A stretch of DNA of 7,437 bases from SKNW01 sp050485865 (GCA_050485865.1 JBJHCE010000144.1:1-7437), one strand, 5' to 3'; counted from the stretch's first letter, positions 1 through 5,966 are shown. The notes: generated by a model not told the origin, from the letters alone. Translations and numbers: made by a program.

Positions 1-581
1 GGGAGGAAGGCCCGCTCGAACCAGGGTTCGTCCTCGACGGCCCCGAGGAGCCTGTATGCTTCCTCGAAGGCCATATCCCCTCGGAAGTAGTCTCCCATGA
101 CGGCGCTACGGACCGCTCGGGCCTTCTTGGCCGCGGCCTCTCCGTAGCCCTACAGGAGGACATGGTTGTGCGCCAGGAACTCCATCTGCTCGGCGGGCGT
201 GGTGAGGGGCGAGCCGACGGCGATCACGAAGGCGGGCTCTGAGCGCATGCCTGCTTCCATCGCGATCCAGCCACTCTGGCTGAGGCCCCAGAAGCCGACC
301 CGGGTCGGATCCACCGCATCCTCCCTCCCGATCGCGGTGAAGGTCTCCGCGATCTGGACGAAGAGCGGGATGTCCCGGGTGGAAGTGCCGGCCTGCTGCA
401 CGACGACCACTGCCGGCCCGTTCCGGGCTCCGAAGGGGGAGTGAATGGTCCCATGCAAGACATGGCCATCGCTCTCGAAGCTGACTTCCCGGGTCCCGTG
501 AACGCCAGCGTCGCGACGACCGCCGTGTTGCTGGCTCTTGACGAGATGTTGTGAATGTACAACATTTCGTTTCATGAGCAC
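1..581 (-). pseudogene. Decayed alpha/beta hydrolase (partial, runs off left edge)
   Basis: The minus-strand frame reads as an alpha/beta-fold hydrolase of the esterase/S9-peptidase-like type. Seen in order: an opening strand (TREVSFESDGHVLHGTI), the strand PAVVVVQQAG where this family places its oxyanion region, and the nucleophile elbow VGFWGLSQSGW with the probable catalytic Ser in GLSQS. A helical cap segment containing PAEQMEF follows. Three lesions are visible. First, an in-frame TAG (complement of 150-152) interrupts the cap; the same frame then continues to the window edge with family-like sequence (GYGEAAAKKARAVR, then EDEPWFERAF). Second, only a few residues separate the helix IAETFTAIG from DAVDPTRVG (near 325-335), where relatives normally carry about 40 residues with the YDxRGxGxS strand-turn; this suggests an in-frame deletion. 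Third, no signal peptide or normal N-terminus is found, and the 5' end (GTG at 581 or ATG at 575) overlaps the start of the divergent regulator. Acid and His residues would lie off-window. Readthrough or sequencing error cannot be excluded for the TAG alone. Confidence 0.72.
546..565. promoter_or_regulatory. Inverted repeat, probable operator of the XRE regulator
   Basis: A perfect inverted repeat with 7-bp arms, ATGTTGT and ACAACAT, separated by the 6-base spacer GAATGT, ends 8 bases before the ATG of the XRE gene. A TTGACG (538-543) could serve as a -35 element, with a weak -10 (AACATT, 561-566) at 17-bp spacing. The repeat would then lie between and across the promoter elements, a position expected for repressor autoregulation. 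The symmetry and position are seen directly; binding by the adjacent regulator is inferred. The same region also covers the 5' end of the decayed hydrolase on the other strand. Confidence 0.5.
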
Positions 582-858
582 ACGCGATACGGGTGGAAAC
601 GGGGAATCGGGCCGGATCTACAACAGGCTGAAGGTCCTGCGCGTCGAGCGCGGGCTCTCGCGAAAGGAGCTCGCCGATGCCCTGGGCGTGAACTACCAGA
701 CCATCGGGTACCTGGAGCGGGGCGACTACAACCCGAGCCTCGAGCTCGCGCTGAGGATCAGCGCGTTCTTCGGGCTTCCGGTCGAGGTGGTCTTCTCGCT
801 CACGCCTCTCGGTCCCCTGAGCGAGGCGCTCTTCCACAACCGAGGCGGTGAAGGTTGA
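574..858 (+). CDS. Small XRE-family helix-turn-helix transcriptional regulator
   Basis: A 94-residue DNA-binding protein. After a 13-residue polar N-terminal extension, a classic XRE/Cro-C1 helix-turn-helix spans about residues 15-70: YNRLKVLRVERGLSRKELA (helices 1-2), ALGVNYQTIGYLERG (turn and recognition helix) and NPSLELALRISAFFGLPVEVVF. The NYQTIGYLERGxYNPSLELAL signature is typical of short stand-alone regulators often encoded next to small membrane proteins, and a small membrane protein does follow here. The ATG at 574 is preferred over an in-frame TTG at 538, because the latter lies in the putative promoter and adds unrelated sequence. No Shine-Dalgarno is visible before 574; if the TTGACG at 538 is the -35, transcription would begin close to the ATG, so a leaderless mRNA is possible. 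Probably a repressor acting on the inverted repeat just upstream. Target genes are not shown by the sequence. Confidence 0.9.
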   Translation: MSTRDTGGNGESGRIYNRLKVLRVERGLSRKELADALGVNYQTIGYLERGDYNPSLELALRISAFFGLPVEVVFSLTPLGPLSEALFHNRGGEG

Positions 859-923
859 GGACGTGGGCCCCCAGGCCCGGCGCCGTCCGGATCCCGAACA
901 TCAGAGCAGGAGGAGATGACGTC

Positions 924-992
924 ATGAAGATGCAAGCATCCCCATGGGCGATCAGGGCCCGGGGAGTCAGGACCCGGGAGGCACCCCGATGA
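924..992 (+). CDS. Putative 22-residue leader/coupling ORF
   Basis: A very short ORF (begins MKMQASPWAIRARG, ends TREAPR) with a near-ideal Shine-Dalgarno, AGGAGGAG at 908-915, eight bases before its ATG. Its TGA (990-992) overlaps the ATG of the downstream membrane protein in an ATGA arrangement, the usual geometry of translational coupling. It sits 65 bases after the XRE gene on the same strand. The peptide is basic and resembles nothing I recognise. It could be a leader peptide that delivers ribosomes to the next start, or a frameshifted remnant of an older N-terminus of the membrane protein. A three-codon ORF (ATG at 916) lies inside the same Shine-Dalgarno region and is probably incidental. 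The ribosome-binding site and overlap are seen; expression is inferred. Confidence 0.4.
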   Translation: MKMQASPWAIRARGVRTREAPR

Positions 993-1531
993 CCGGCCCG
1001 CGGATGCGCACCGCTGCCACGCTCGCCGGAATGCGCGCGGCGTCGGACGACCGATTCGTCGGCCCCTTTCGGCGCAGGGGATGGCGACGGGCGCTGGTTC
1101 TTGGGATCGTCCTGGTCTGGGGGGTGACCCTCGTCGGATGGCTTCGACCTCCGATCATCCTCCCCTTCTGGGGATGGGTGGGAACGGTTCCTCTCACCTT
1201 TGGGCTGCTGGTCCTTCTGACCGTCGCGACCCGAAACGTTTCGGGCTCCATCGATGCCTTCATCGACGAGCGGGAGCGGGCCGTGCGGGACCGGGCCCAT
1301 CGCCTGGCCTACTGGGCCTTCGGGGCCCCCTTCGGCGCCCTGGTTGGCGGGGTCTCCAACTTCATGCATCGACGCATGACAGAGGGCGTCCCCCTCAGCA
1401 GGGAGGACCTCTCCGCCCTGGCGGCCGCCAACATGACCGCCTTTCTCCTCTTCATGCTCCTCCCCATGGCGATCATCGCCTGGACCGAGCCGGATCGACT
1501 CGGCTTCGAGGACGAAGATGAGGACCGGTGA
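989..1531 (+). CDS. Four-helix membrane protein paired with XRE regulator, function unknown
   Basis: A 180-residue predicted inner-membrane protein. Hydrophobic segments lie at about residues 35-52, 59-80, 106-123 and 149-166, with a basic N-terminus (GPFRRRGWRR) and an acidic tail (FEDEDEDR). Between helices 2 and 3 is the charged stretch IDERERAVRDRAHRLAYWAFG (residues 92-112). This DERE-x-x-RDRAHxLAY pattern recalls the small membrane proteins (DUF2178-like and relatives) commonly encoded beside short XRE regulators; that link is by memory and remains tentative. The ATG at 989 is chosen because GGGAGG at 976-981 lies seven bases upstream and it overlaps the stop of the 22-codon ORF. An in-frame ATG at 944 would add a Gly/Pro-rich 15-residue extension and lacks a close ribosome-binding site. 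It is probably co-transcribed with the XRE gene and may be its regulatory target. No catalytic residues are evident. Confidence 0.8.
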   Translation: MTGPRMRTAATLAGMRAASDDRFVGPFRRRGWRRALVLGIVLVWGVTLVGWLRPPIILPFWGWVGTVPLTFGLLVLLTVATRNVSGSIDAFIDERERAVRDRAHRLAYWAFGAPFGALVGGVSNFMHRRMTEGVPLSREDLSALAAANMTAFLLFMLLPMAIIAWTEPDRLGFEDEDEDR

Positions 1532-1570
1532 GGCCACGGATTCGCGAGCCGTGCTGAATCGTTCACCCTG

Positions 1571-1591
1571 CCCTCGTCGTAGGTGCGAGGG
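1571..1591 (+). terminator. Weak hairpin after the membrane-protein gene
   Basis: CCCTCG (1571-1576) and CGAGGG (1586-1591) form a perfect 6-bp stem with a 9-base loop, 40 bases after the membrane-protein stop and before the hydrolase start. No run of T follows, so an intrinsic terminator is only a possibility; GC-rich genomes make such stems common by chance. Confidence 0.2.
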
Positions 1592-1642
1592 AGCGGTTTC
1601 GCCTGGAGAGGCCGAACCCACCGACCCCCGGAGCCCGAGGCC

Positions 1643-3058
1643 ATGTTGATGCGGCTGTTCAACCTGTATGCCCTTTTCACCACAGTGCTGGCCGCCTTCG
1701 GGCTGGGGCGGAGCACCGATGCGAACCCTCTGGTTGGCGCATGCAACATGGGGGGACTCGAGGCTTCGATTGAAGGAAGCTGGGAGGGTGCCCTTGGGGA
1801 TCCGCCGAACGCCGTCGCCCTCGGAATCCGGTTCGAGCAGGAGGAGGAGGGGCGGTGGTCCGGCACCTTTTCCGTGCCCGCCGAGGGAATCCGGGACCTC
1901 CCCCTCCACGGCGTCAACTGGACGGGAGACACGGTGGTGGCCCACCTGACACCGCAGCGCCACTTCACGGGGGCAGTGCATGGGGACAGCCTTGCCGGGC
2001 GTCTGGTCATGGAGGATCGAGGCGGGCTCTCCCTGGGCGTGACCCTTCACCGGGAGGGCTCCCCGGGTTGGGAGCGGCTCAGAGGGGCCTTCGCCCGGTG
2101 GGAGGCCGAGCGCCTCGCCGTGCCCCCGCCGGGGCTCCGGGAGGCTCACCGCGGCGAGGCCAGGGACCAGGTGGATCCCCTTGCACTTGCCCACCTTCTC
2201 GAGGCCGCCGAGGAGAGCCGGAGTTCAGCCCTGGTGGTGCTCCATGACGGGGTGCTCGTCGGGAGCTGGCACGACCCCGGCGGACCGCGAAGGATCGAGG
2301 CCATGTCGGTGACGAAGTCGGTGCTGAGCCTCGCCGTCGGGCGGCTTCTGGCGCTGGGCCACCTGGATTCCCTCGATACTCCGGTCCACCGGTTCTTCCC
2401 TGAATGGCGAGAGGGTCCCAAGGCGGCGGTGACGGTTCGCCACCTCCTGAACCACACCTCGGGGCTCGACAGCCCCATGCCCGCCACGCCGATCTACGCA
2501 AGCGGCGACTTCGTGGCCTACGCCCTCGACGCGCAACTGGTGCGCGAGCCAGGAACGGAGTTTCGCTACAACAACAACGCCACGAACCTCCTGGCCGGCG
2601 TCATCGGGGTGGCCGCAGGGGTCCGGGCCGACCGATTCATTGCCGACGAGCTGTTCCGACCGCTCGGGATTTCCGATTTCGGATGGTCGCTGGATCCTTC
2701 GGGAAACCCTCATGGCATGGCGGGACTCCAGATCCACGCCACGGATCTCGCCCTCCTGGGGCATCTCGTCCTCCAGGAAGGGATCTGGGACGGAGACCGG
2801 ATCCTTCCCGAGGGGTGGATCACCGAGAGCCTTGAGCCGGGATCCGAGCTCTCCCCCCGCGCGGGCCTTCTCTGGTGGCGGATCCTGGAGGACGACGAGC
2901 TGTCGGGGGCTCGTGCCGACGGGTACCTGGGACAGTACCTCGTCGTTTACCCGGATGTCGGGCTTGTGGGGGTTCGGATGATCGAGGGCTCCGAAGGCTA
3001 CGTGGAAGGCCGAGACGAATTCATCGACTTCCAGGACCTTCTCAGGGCGCTTCGCTGA
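1643..3058 (+). CDS. Secreted serine hydrolase, class C beta-lactamase/esterase fold with N-terminal beta domain
   Basis: A 471-residue protein with two parts. The N-terminus (MLMRLFNLYALFTTVLAAFG) looks like a signal peptide or anchor. A beta-rich domain follows at about residues 35-135 (opens IEGSWEGAL, later GRWSGTF, FTGAVHGDSLAGR), an accessory module often fused to this family. The Beta-lactamase (serine hydrolase) domain fills the rest. The active-site motifs are intact: SxxK as S222-V-T-K225, YxN as Y309-N-N311, and a GYLGQY strand (427-432) in place of the KTG/HxG box. HLLNHTSGL is another family hallmark. Penicillin-binding-protein-like esterases, D-amino-acid peptidases and class C beta-lactamases share these motifs, so the substrate cannot be named; antibiotic resistance should not be assumed. 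The ATG at 1643 is preferred to a GTG at 1583, whose extra residues are Arg/Pro-rich and would bury the signal sequence. No strong Shine-Dalgarno is visible. The ABM protein follows 70 bases downstream on the same strand. Confidence 0.92.
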   Translation: MLMRLFNLYALFTTVLAAFGLGRSTDANPLVGACNMGGLEASIEGSWEGALGDPPNAVALGIRFEQEEEGRWSGTFSVPAEGIRDLPLHGVNWTGDTVVAHLTPQRHFTGAVHGDSLAGRLVMEDRGGLSLGVTLHREGSPGWERLRGAFARWEAERLAVPPPGLREAHRGEARDQVDPLALAHLLEAAEESRSSALVVLHDGVLVGSWHDPGGPRRIEAMSVTKSVLSLAVGRLLALGHLDSLDTPVHRFFPEWREGPKAAVTVRHLLNHTSGLDSPMPATPIYASGDFVAYALDAQLVREPGTEFRYNNNATNLLAGVIGVAAGVRADRFIADELFRPLGISDFGWSLDPSGNPHGMAGLQIHATDLALLGHLVLQEGIWDGDRILPEGWITESLEPGSELSPRAGLLWWRILEDDELSGARADGYLGQYLVVYPDVGLVGVRMIEGSEGYVEGRDEFIDFQDLLRALR

Positions 3059-3128
3059 GCGAGCACTGGCCGCCTTCCCAGCCCGAGGAACGGGAGGAAG
3101 TCGGCCCCATCGAACGAGGAGAAGCACG

Positions 3129-3431
3129 ATGTACGGACTGATCGGACAGCTCATCACCGCGGAGGGATCCCGGGATCAGGTGGTGGCGGCACTCCTGGAG
3201 GGGAGCCGGGACATGCCGGGTTGCCTGAGTTACGTGGTGGCCCTCGATTCGGCCGACCCGAACGCGGTCTGGATTACCGAGATCTGGGTGGACGAGAAGA
3301 GCCACGCGGCTTCCCTGGAGATTCCGGCCGTACGGAATGCGATCCAGCGCGCGCGCCCTCACATTGCAGGGTTCGGTGCCCGGTATGTGACTGCACCGGT
3401 GGGAGGGCAGGGGGTCGGGACGCTCGAATGA
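3129..3431 (+). CDS. Antibiotic biosynthesis monooxygenase (ABM) domain protein, YgiN-like
   Basis: A 100-residue single-domain protein of the dimeric alpha/beta-barrel (ferredoxin-like) fold. Features seen: an opening strand YGLIGQLITAEG, a helix DQVVAALLEGSRDMPGCLSY with the family's PGC-x-SY turn, a central strand WITEIW (residues 48-53), the helix SHAASLEIPAVRNAI that follows it, and a final strand GARYVTAPVGG. Relatives act as cofactor-less quinol monooxygenases, heme-degrading enzymes or unassigned small proteins; nothing here decides the substrate. The start is well supported by AGGAG at 3117-3121, seven bases before the ATG. The serine hydrolase ends 70 bases upstream on the same strand, so co-transcription is plausible though not proven. 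The gene is convergent with the next one, which ends 45 bases beyond its stop. Confidence 0.88.
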   Translation: MYGLIGQLITAEGSRDQVVAALLEGSRDMPGCLSYVVALDSADPNAVWITEIWVDEKSHAASLEIPAVRNAIQRARPHIAGFGARYVTAPVGGQGVGTLE

Positions 3432-3437
3432 AGACGT

Positions 3438-3450
3438 GGGGCTCCGCCCC
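3438..3450. terminator. Short GC hairpin between convergent genes
   Basis: GGGGC, a TCC loop and GCCCC form a perfect 5-bp stem in the 45-base gap between the ABM gene and the convergent membrane-protein gene. Its position suits a bidirectional terminator, but the stem is short and no T-tract is present on either strand. Confidence 0.25.
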
Positions 3451-3476
3451 GATCCATTCCGTCGGCTACGGCCTCG

Positions 3477-4082
3477 TCACCGAGGGTCGGCCACCAGCCA
3501 CGAAGGGGGCTGGAAGAGACGTACGCCCACCCAGAAGGCCACCCAGAACGATCCGGCGAGCAGGGCAGCCGGGAGGTATCCGTAGGTGTTGACCAGGTGG
3601 AAGGGCCAGAGCATCGAGTAAAGGGCATTGAAGAGGGAGGAGATCCCGAGGTCAGGGAGGCCTGGTACGAGGGATGACCAGAATCCGGATTCATCCGCGA
3701 GGACGGCCTCGATGCGCCGCAGGAGGAGCGAGGCCTCGAGGCGGAGAAACACGCCGAGTGCAACCACGGCGTAGAATCCCTTTCCCATGTCCCGCATCCA
3801 TTCCTCGCCCCACCGGGCCACCCGGGGGCCGACCAAGGGCACATGCACGAGGCCCGGAAGGAGGAGCCCCGTGTATGCCACGAGGAAGGCTCCGAACACC
3901 CCGGACGCGCCCCGGGGTCCCTTGAGGTCGACGAGCAGGATCAGGGCGCCTGCCACCAGGACCGTTCCAAGGGTGAGGAGCTGAGCCCGGCGGGAGAGTG
4001 CGTGGGGCGGTTCGCGACCGACCGTCGGGTGGGAGGTGGCGTCCCCCTGCGGCGGGGGAGGGGGCTCCGGAGCGATCGTCAT
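3477..4082 (-). CDS. Four-helix membrane protein of unknown function
   Basis: A 201-residue protein with a Pro-rich, probably disordered cytoplasmic N-terminus (about residues 4-30, including EPPPPPQGD). Hydrophobic segments follow at about 34-53, 61-84, 102-121 and 169-190. A moderately amphipathic stretch (145-165, SSLFNALYSMLWPFHLVNTYG) precedes the last helix. The string PFHLVNTYG resembles a motif I recall from lipase maturation factor family proteins (PFxxVNxYG), but the rest of that family's soluble domain is absent, so this may be chance. The ATG at 4082 is chosen because AGGA lies about eight bases upstream and the protein reads sensibly from there; the open frame extends far further upstream only because GC-rich antisense DNA lacks stops. 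I do not recognise the family. It is monocistronic as seen: convergent with the ABM gene and divergent from the methyltransferase. Confidence 0.75.
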   Translation of the reverse strand: MTIAPEPPPPPQGDATSHPTVGREPPHALSRRAQLLTLGTVLVAGALILLVDLKGPRGASGVFGAFLVAYTGLLLPGLVHVPLVGPRVARWGEEWMRDMGKGFYAVVALGVFLRLEASLLLRRIEAVLADESGFWSSLVPGLPDLGISSLFNALYSMLWPFHLVNTYGYLPAALLAGSFWVAFWVGVRLFQPPSWLVADPR

Positions 4083-4553
4083 TGGCGTTTCCTGGAAAGG
4101 AGAAGGTCGGGTGTCCTGCCTTTCCTCTACGTGCTGCGGCGGCCCGGGATTCACCGCGGTCTCAAGGTCCCGCCCTCCCACCGCTCCTCTCCGAGGCCGC
4201 AGGGCCGCGTGCCCGCCTTCGGCGCCGGCACCCATCCCCGCCGCTTCCCCGTCGCCCATTGACGCCTCCCGGACGGGTGGACACCTTGGACATCCCCGAG
4301 TCGGTCCATCGACTCCGCACCGTCCCACCCCGAGGCCATCATGAACGGCTGCCAGCCCTCCCAGGCGATCCGCATCCGCTCGAGCGTCCGCGCGCGCTCG
4401 TAGCGCCGGGTCGCCCCGGGGTTCGCTATACTCCCAACATCCTGATCGCCTTCGCGATCTGTCGGTCGCCCCCCTGGGTTCCCGGCGGGTTCGTGCGCCG
4501 CGACGTCCGGTTCGCCGTCGTCTCGCTTCACGAAATCGCCCCGAGGGGGAGTC
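4083..4553. other. 471-base intergenic stretch with no convincing gene
   Basis: This gap lies between two divergent genes. Frames stay open on both strands, but their translations are Pro/Arg/Gly/Ser-rich with no recognisable fold. The only half-plausible piece is minus-strand 4151-4375 (begins MRIAWEGWQPFMMASGW), which lacks a ribosome-binding site and any family resemblance. Also visible are a 6-bp-arm inverted repeat, CGAGCG/CGCTCG (4381-4400), and a TATACT box (4427-4432). The stretch is long for a promoter region in such a compact window. It may hold an eroded gene or an unrecognised small RNA; neither is supported directly. Confidence 0.5.
4427..4432 (+). promoter_or_regulatory. Possible -10 box upstream of methyltransferase
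   Basis: TATACT matches five of six bases of the sigma-70 -10 consensus and stands out in very GC-rich DNA. There is no good -35 at the usual distance, and the methyltransferase ATG is 122 bases downstream, implying a long leader. On the opposite strand the same bases read AGTATA, so a promoter in the other direction is also possible. Confidence 0.25.
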
Positions 4554-5426
4554 ATGTCCAGGAAGGAAGAACGCAGTCGCAGTTGGGACCCCGTTGCCCG
4601 GTGGTACGCCGGTTGGGTGGGAGCCCGAGGGAGCACCCATCATCGAAAGGTTGTCCATCCGCTGACCCTCGACCTGTTGCGCCCGGGGCCGGAGGACTCG
4701 GTCCTGGACCTCGGGTGCGGCACCGGATCGCTCTGCCGCCCGCTGATCCGGACCGGTGCCGCCTACACCGGCGTGGACCTCTCCCGCCGGATGATCGCCT
4801 GGGCCCGGCGGCACCAGCCTCGTTCGGCCCGGTTCCTGGTGGCCGATGCGACCCGGCTTCAGGACACCGGGCTCGCCGGGGCCCTCGGCAGCTTCACCGC
4901 CGTGACCTTCGTCCTGAGCATCCAGGACATCGAGCCCCTCGAAGATGCGCTCCGGTCCGCGGCTTCGGCGCTGGCCCCCGGGGGCCGCCTCGTCATGGCC
5001 ATGACCCATCCCTGCTTCAGGATTCCACGGCAAAGCGGATGGAGCTGGGATGCGAGGCGGAAGCTGGCCTCGCGGCGGATCGATCGGTACCTCACCCCCC
5101 TTCGGATCCCCATGGACCCGGGCGATGGAAGCGGCCGTCCTGGCCATGGCGGCCGTACCTTCAGCTACCATCGCCCCCTCTCCCTCTACCTGAACGCCCT
5201 CGCATCGGCCGGTTTCGAGCTCGACGGGGTCTTGGAGGCCCCGGCCCCGGCCCCGGTACCGGGCCAGCGTGCCGCCTCGCCCCGGTCCCGCAAGCGGTCC
5301 GGATCCCGCCGCGCAGGGACGGAACGCGGGGCGCGACCGGAGCCGGGAGCCGAAAGGGGGAGCGGAGATGTACAGGAGAATGGCGAGATCCCGCTCTTCC
5401 TGGCCCTCCGGGCAAGAAAGCCGTGA
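4554..5426 (+). CDS. Class I SAM-dependent methyltransferase with disordered insert
   Basis: A 290-residue cytosolic protein with a Rossmann-type methyltransferase core. Motif I, which binds S-adenosylmethionine, is VLDLGCGTG (residues 50-58). The acidic residue ending strand 2 is D75 in YTGVDLS, and ADATRL (97-102) matches the adenine-contacting loop. FVLSIQDIEPLEDAL and LAPGGRLVMAMTHPCF (H152-P-C-F155) are the post-core motifs. HPCF is frequent in small-molecule methyltransferases related to the UbiE/Methyltransf_11 group. The substrate is unknown. Residues about 229-276 form a low-complexity insert rich in Ala, Pro, Arg, Gly and Ser (starts APAPAPVPGQRAAS) before the final strand GEIPLFLALRARKP. 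Relatives usually have a short loop here, so a length expansion is likely. The start is supported by GAGGGGGAG at 4543-4551. It is convergent with the MarR gene and no operon partner is visible. Confidence 0.9.
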   Translation: MSRKEERSRSWDPVARWYAGWVGARGSTHHRKVVHPLTLDLLRPGPEDSVLDLGCGTGSLCRPLIRTGAAYTGVDLSRRMIAWARRHQPRSARFLVADATRLQDTGLAGALGSFTAVTFVLSIQDIEPLEDALRSAASALAPGGRLVMAMTHPCFRIPRQSGWSWDARRKLASRRIDRYLTPLRIPMDPGDGSGRPGHGGRTFSYHRPLSLYLNALASAGFELDGVLEAPAPAPVPGQRAASPRSRKRSGSRRAGTERGARPEPGAERGSGDVQENGEIPLFLALRARKP

Positions 5427-5454
5427 TCGCGGTGCGCCCGGACGTTCAGCCCGT

Positions 5455-5481
5455 GGGGGACCCGGTACGGAGCCCTCCCCC
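5455..5481. terminator. Hairpin between convergent methyltransferase and MarR genes
   Basis: GGGGGA (5455-5460) pairs perfectly with TCCCCC (5476-5481) across a 15-base loop in the 66-base convergent gap. There is no T-tract, so termination by this stem is uncertain. The location between two gene ends is the main support. Confidence 0.28.
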
Positions 5482-5492
5482 TGAGTGGGCCG

Positions 5493-5966
5493 TCAGGCCG
5501 GGTCCCCTTTCGAGAGCTCTTTCGTCGCTTCGCGCTGGAGTTCCGCCACCTGGGCCATGTACTCGGCAAGGATGAGGAGTTCGCGGGTCTCGTAGCGCTC
5601 ATGGAGTGCACCCAGGCGCCGCATCAGGCCCTCGAAGTGGCCCCGCATCTCACCGAGCCCTGCCGGGTCGAGTTCGACCCGCGTGCGGCGGCGGTCCTCC
5701 GGATCCGCAGTGCGGCGCACGAGACCGCGTGCCTCCAGCTTGTCCACGATTCCGGAAATGGAGGCGGGCGCCAGCCCGGTGCGCTCCGAAAGGGCACCCG
5801 AAGTCAGGGCCCCGTAGCGCTCGAGGAGCCCAAGGGTCTTCCAGTGGCTCCCCGAGAGCCCGAGCCGCTCGGCCAGCGCACCGTGGAAGAGGACCGCGGC
5901 ATCGCTCATGGAGCGACCGGCCTCCATGATCCGGGTCAGCGCTTGGTCTCGTTCCGAGGCGGGCAT
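5493..5966 (-). CDS. MarR-family transcriptional regulator
   Basis: A 157-residue winged-helix regulator of typical MarR length. An N-terminal dimerisation helix (about 5-35) leads to the DNA-binding domain: LSGSHWKTLGLLERYGALTSGAL (about 37-59), the recognition helix region LSERTGLAPASISGIVDKLEARGLVRR (59-85), and the wing DPEDRRRTRVEL (88-99), with the family's D-x-R-D/R-R-x-x pattern. The C-terminal helices (about 102-150) complete the dimer interface. The ATG at 5966 is chosen because GGAGAG lies about eight bases upstream; a GTG at 6020 would extend the protein through the palindromic operator candidate. MarR proteins usually repress their own gene and a neighbour until a small aromatic or oxidant ligand binds. 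The divergent neighbour here is a multicopper oxidase, making it the obvious candidate target. No cysteine occurs in the chain, so a thiol-based redox switch as in OhrR-type members is unlikely. Confidence 0.93.
   Translation of the reverse strand: MPASERDQALTRIMEAGRSMSDAAVLFHGALAERLGLSGSHWKTLGLLERYGALTSGALSERTGLAPASISGIVDKLEARGLVRRTADPEDRRRTRVELDPAGLGEMRGHFEGLMRRLGALHERYETRELLILAEYMAQVAELQREATKELSKGDPA

Noticed and set aside
166..444. Plus-strand 92-codon frame opposite the hydrolase
   Set aside because: It is a shadow of the hydrolase frame, which shows the GLSQSGW elbow. The plus-strand product has no recognisable features.
944..988. Alternative upstream start for the four-helix membrane protein
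   Set aside because: The added residues are Gly/Pro-rich and the nearest strong Shine-Dalgarno is about 30 bases away. The ATG at 989 has GGGAGG at ideal spacing.
800..2194. Long minus-strand open frame (464 codons) antisense to the membrane protein and serine hydrolase
   Set aside because: Its translation is Gly/Pro/Glu/Arg/His-rich with no fold or motif, while the plus strand carries clear families with intact catalytic motifs. GC-rich codon use leaves antisense frames open.
4151..4375. Possible 74-residue minus-strand gene in the intergenic gap
   Set aside because: It has no Shine-Dalgarno, no family resemblance and Arg/Gly/Trp-rich composition typical of noncoding GC-rich DNA. It is mentioned only as the least implausible frame there.
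4083..5171. Upstream extension of the minus-strand membrane-protein frame across the gap and the methyltransferase
   Set aside because: The extension is low-complexity and antisense to a well-supported methyltransferase. A ribosome-binding site and sensible N-terminus support the start at 4082.
3998..5575. Plus-strand 525-codon open frame overlapping the methyltransferase in another frame
   Set aside because: The product is Arg/Pro-rich and matches nothing, whereas the other plus-strand frame shows VLDLGCGTG and the full methyltransferase core.
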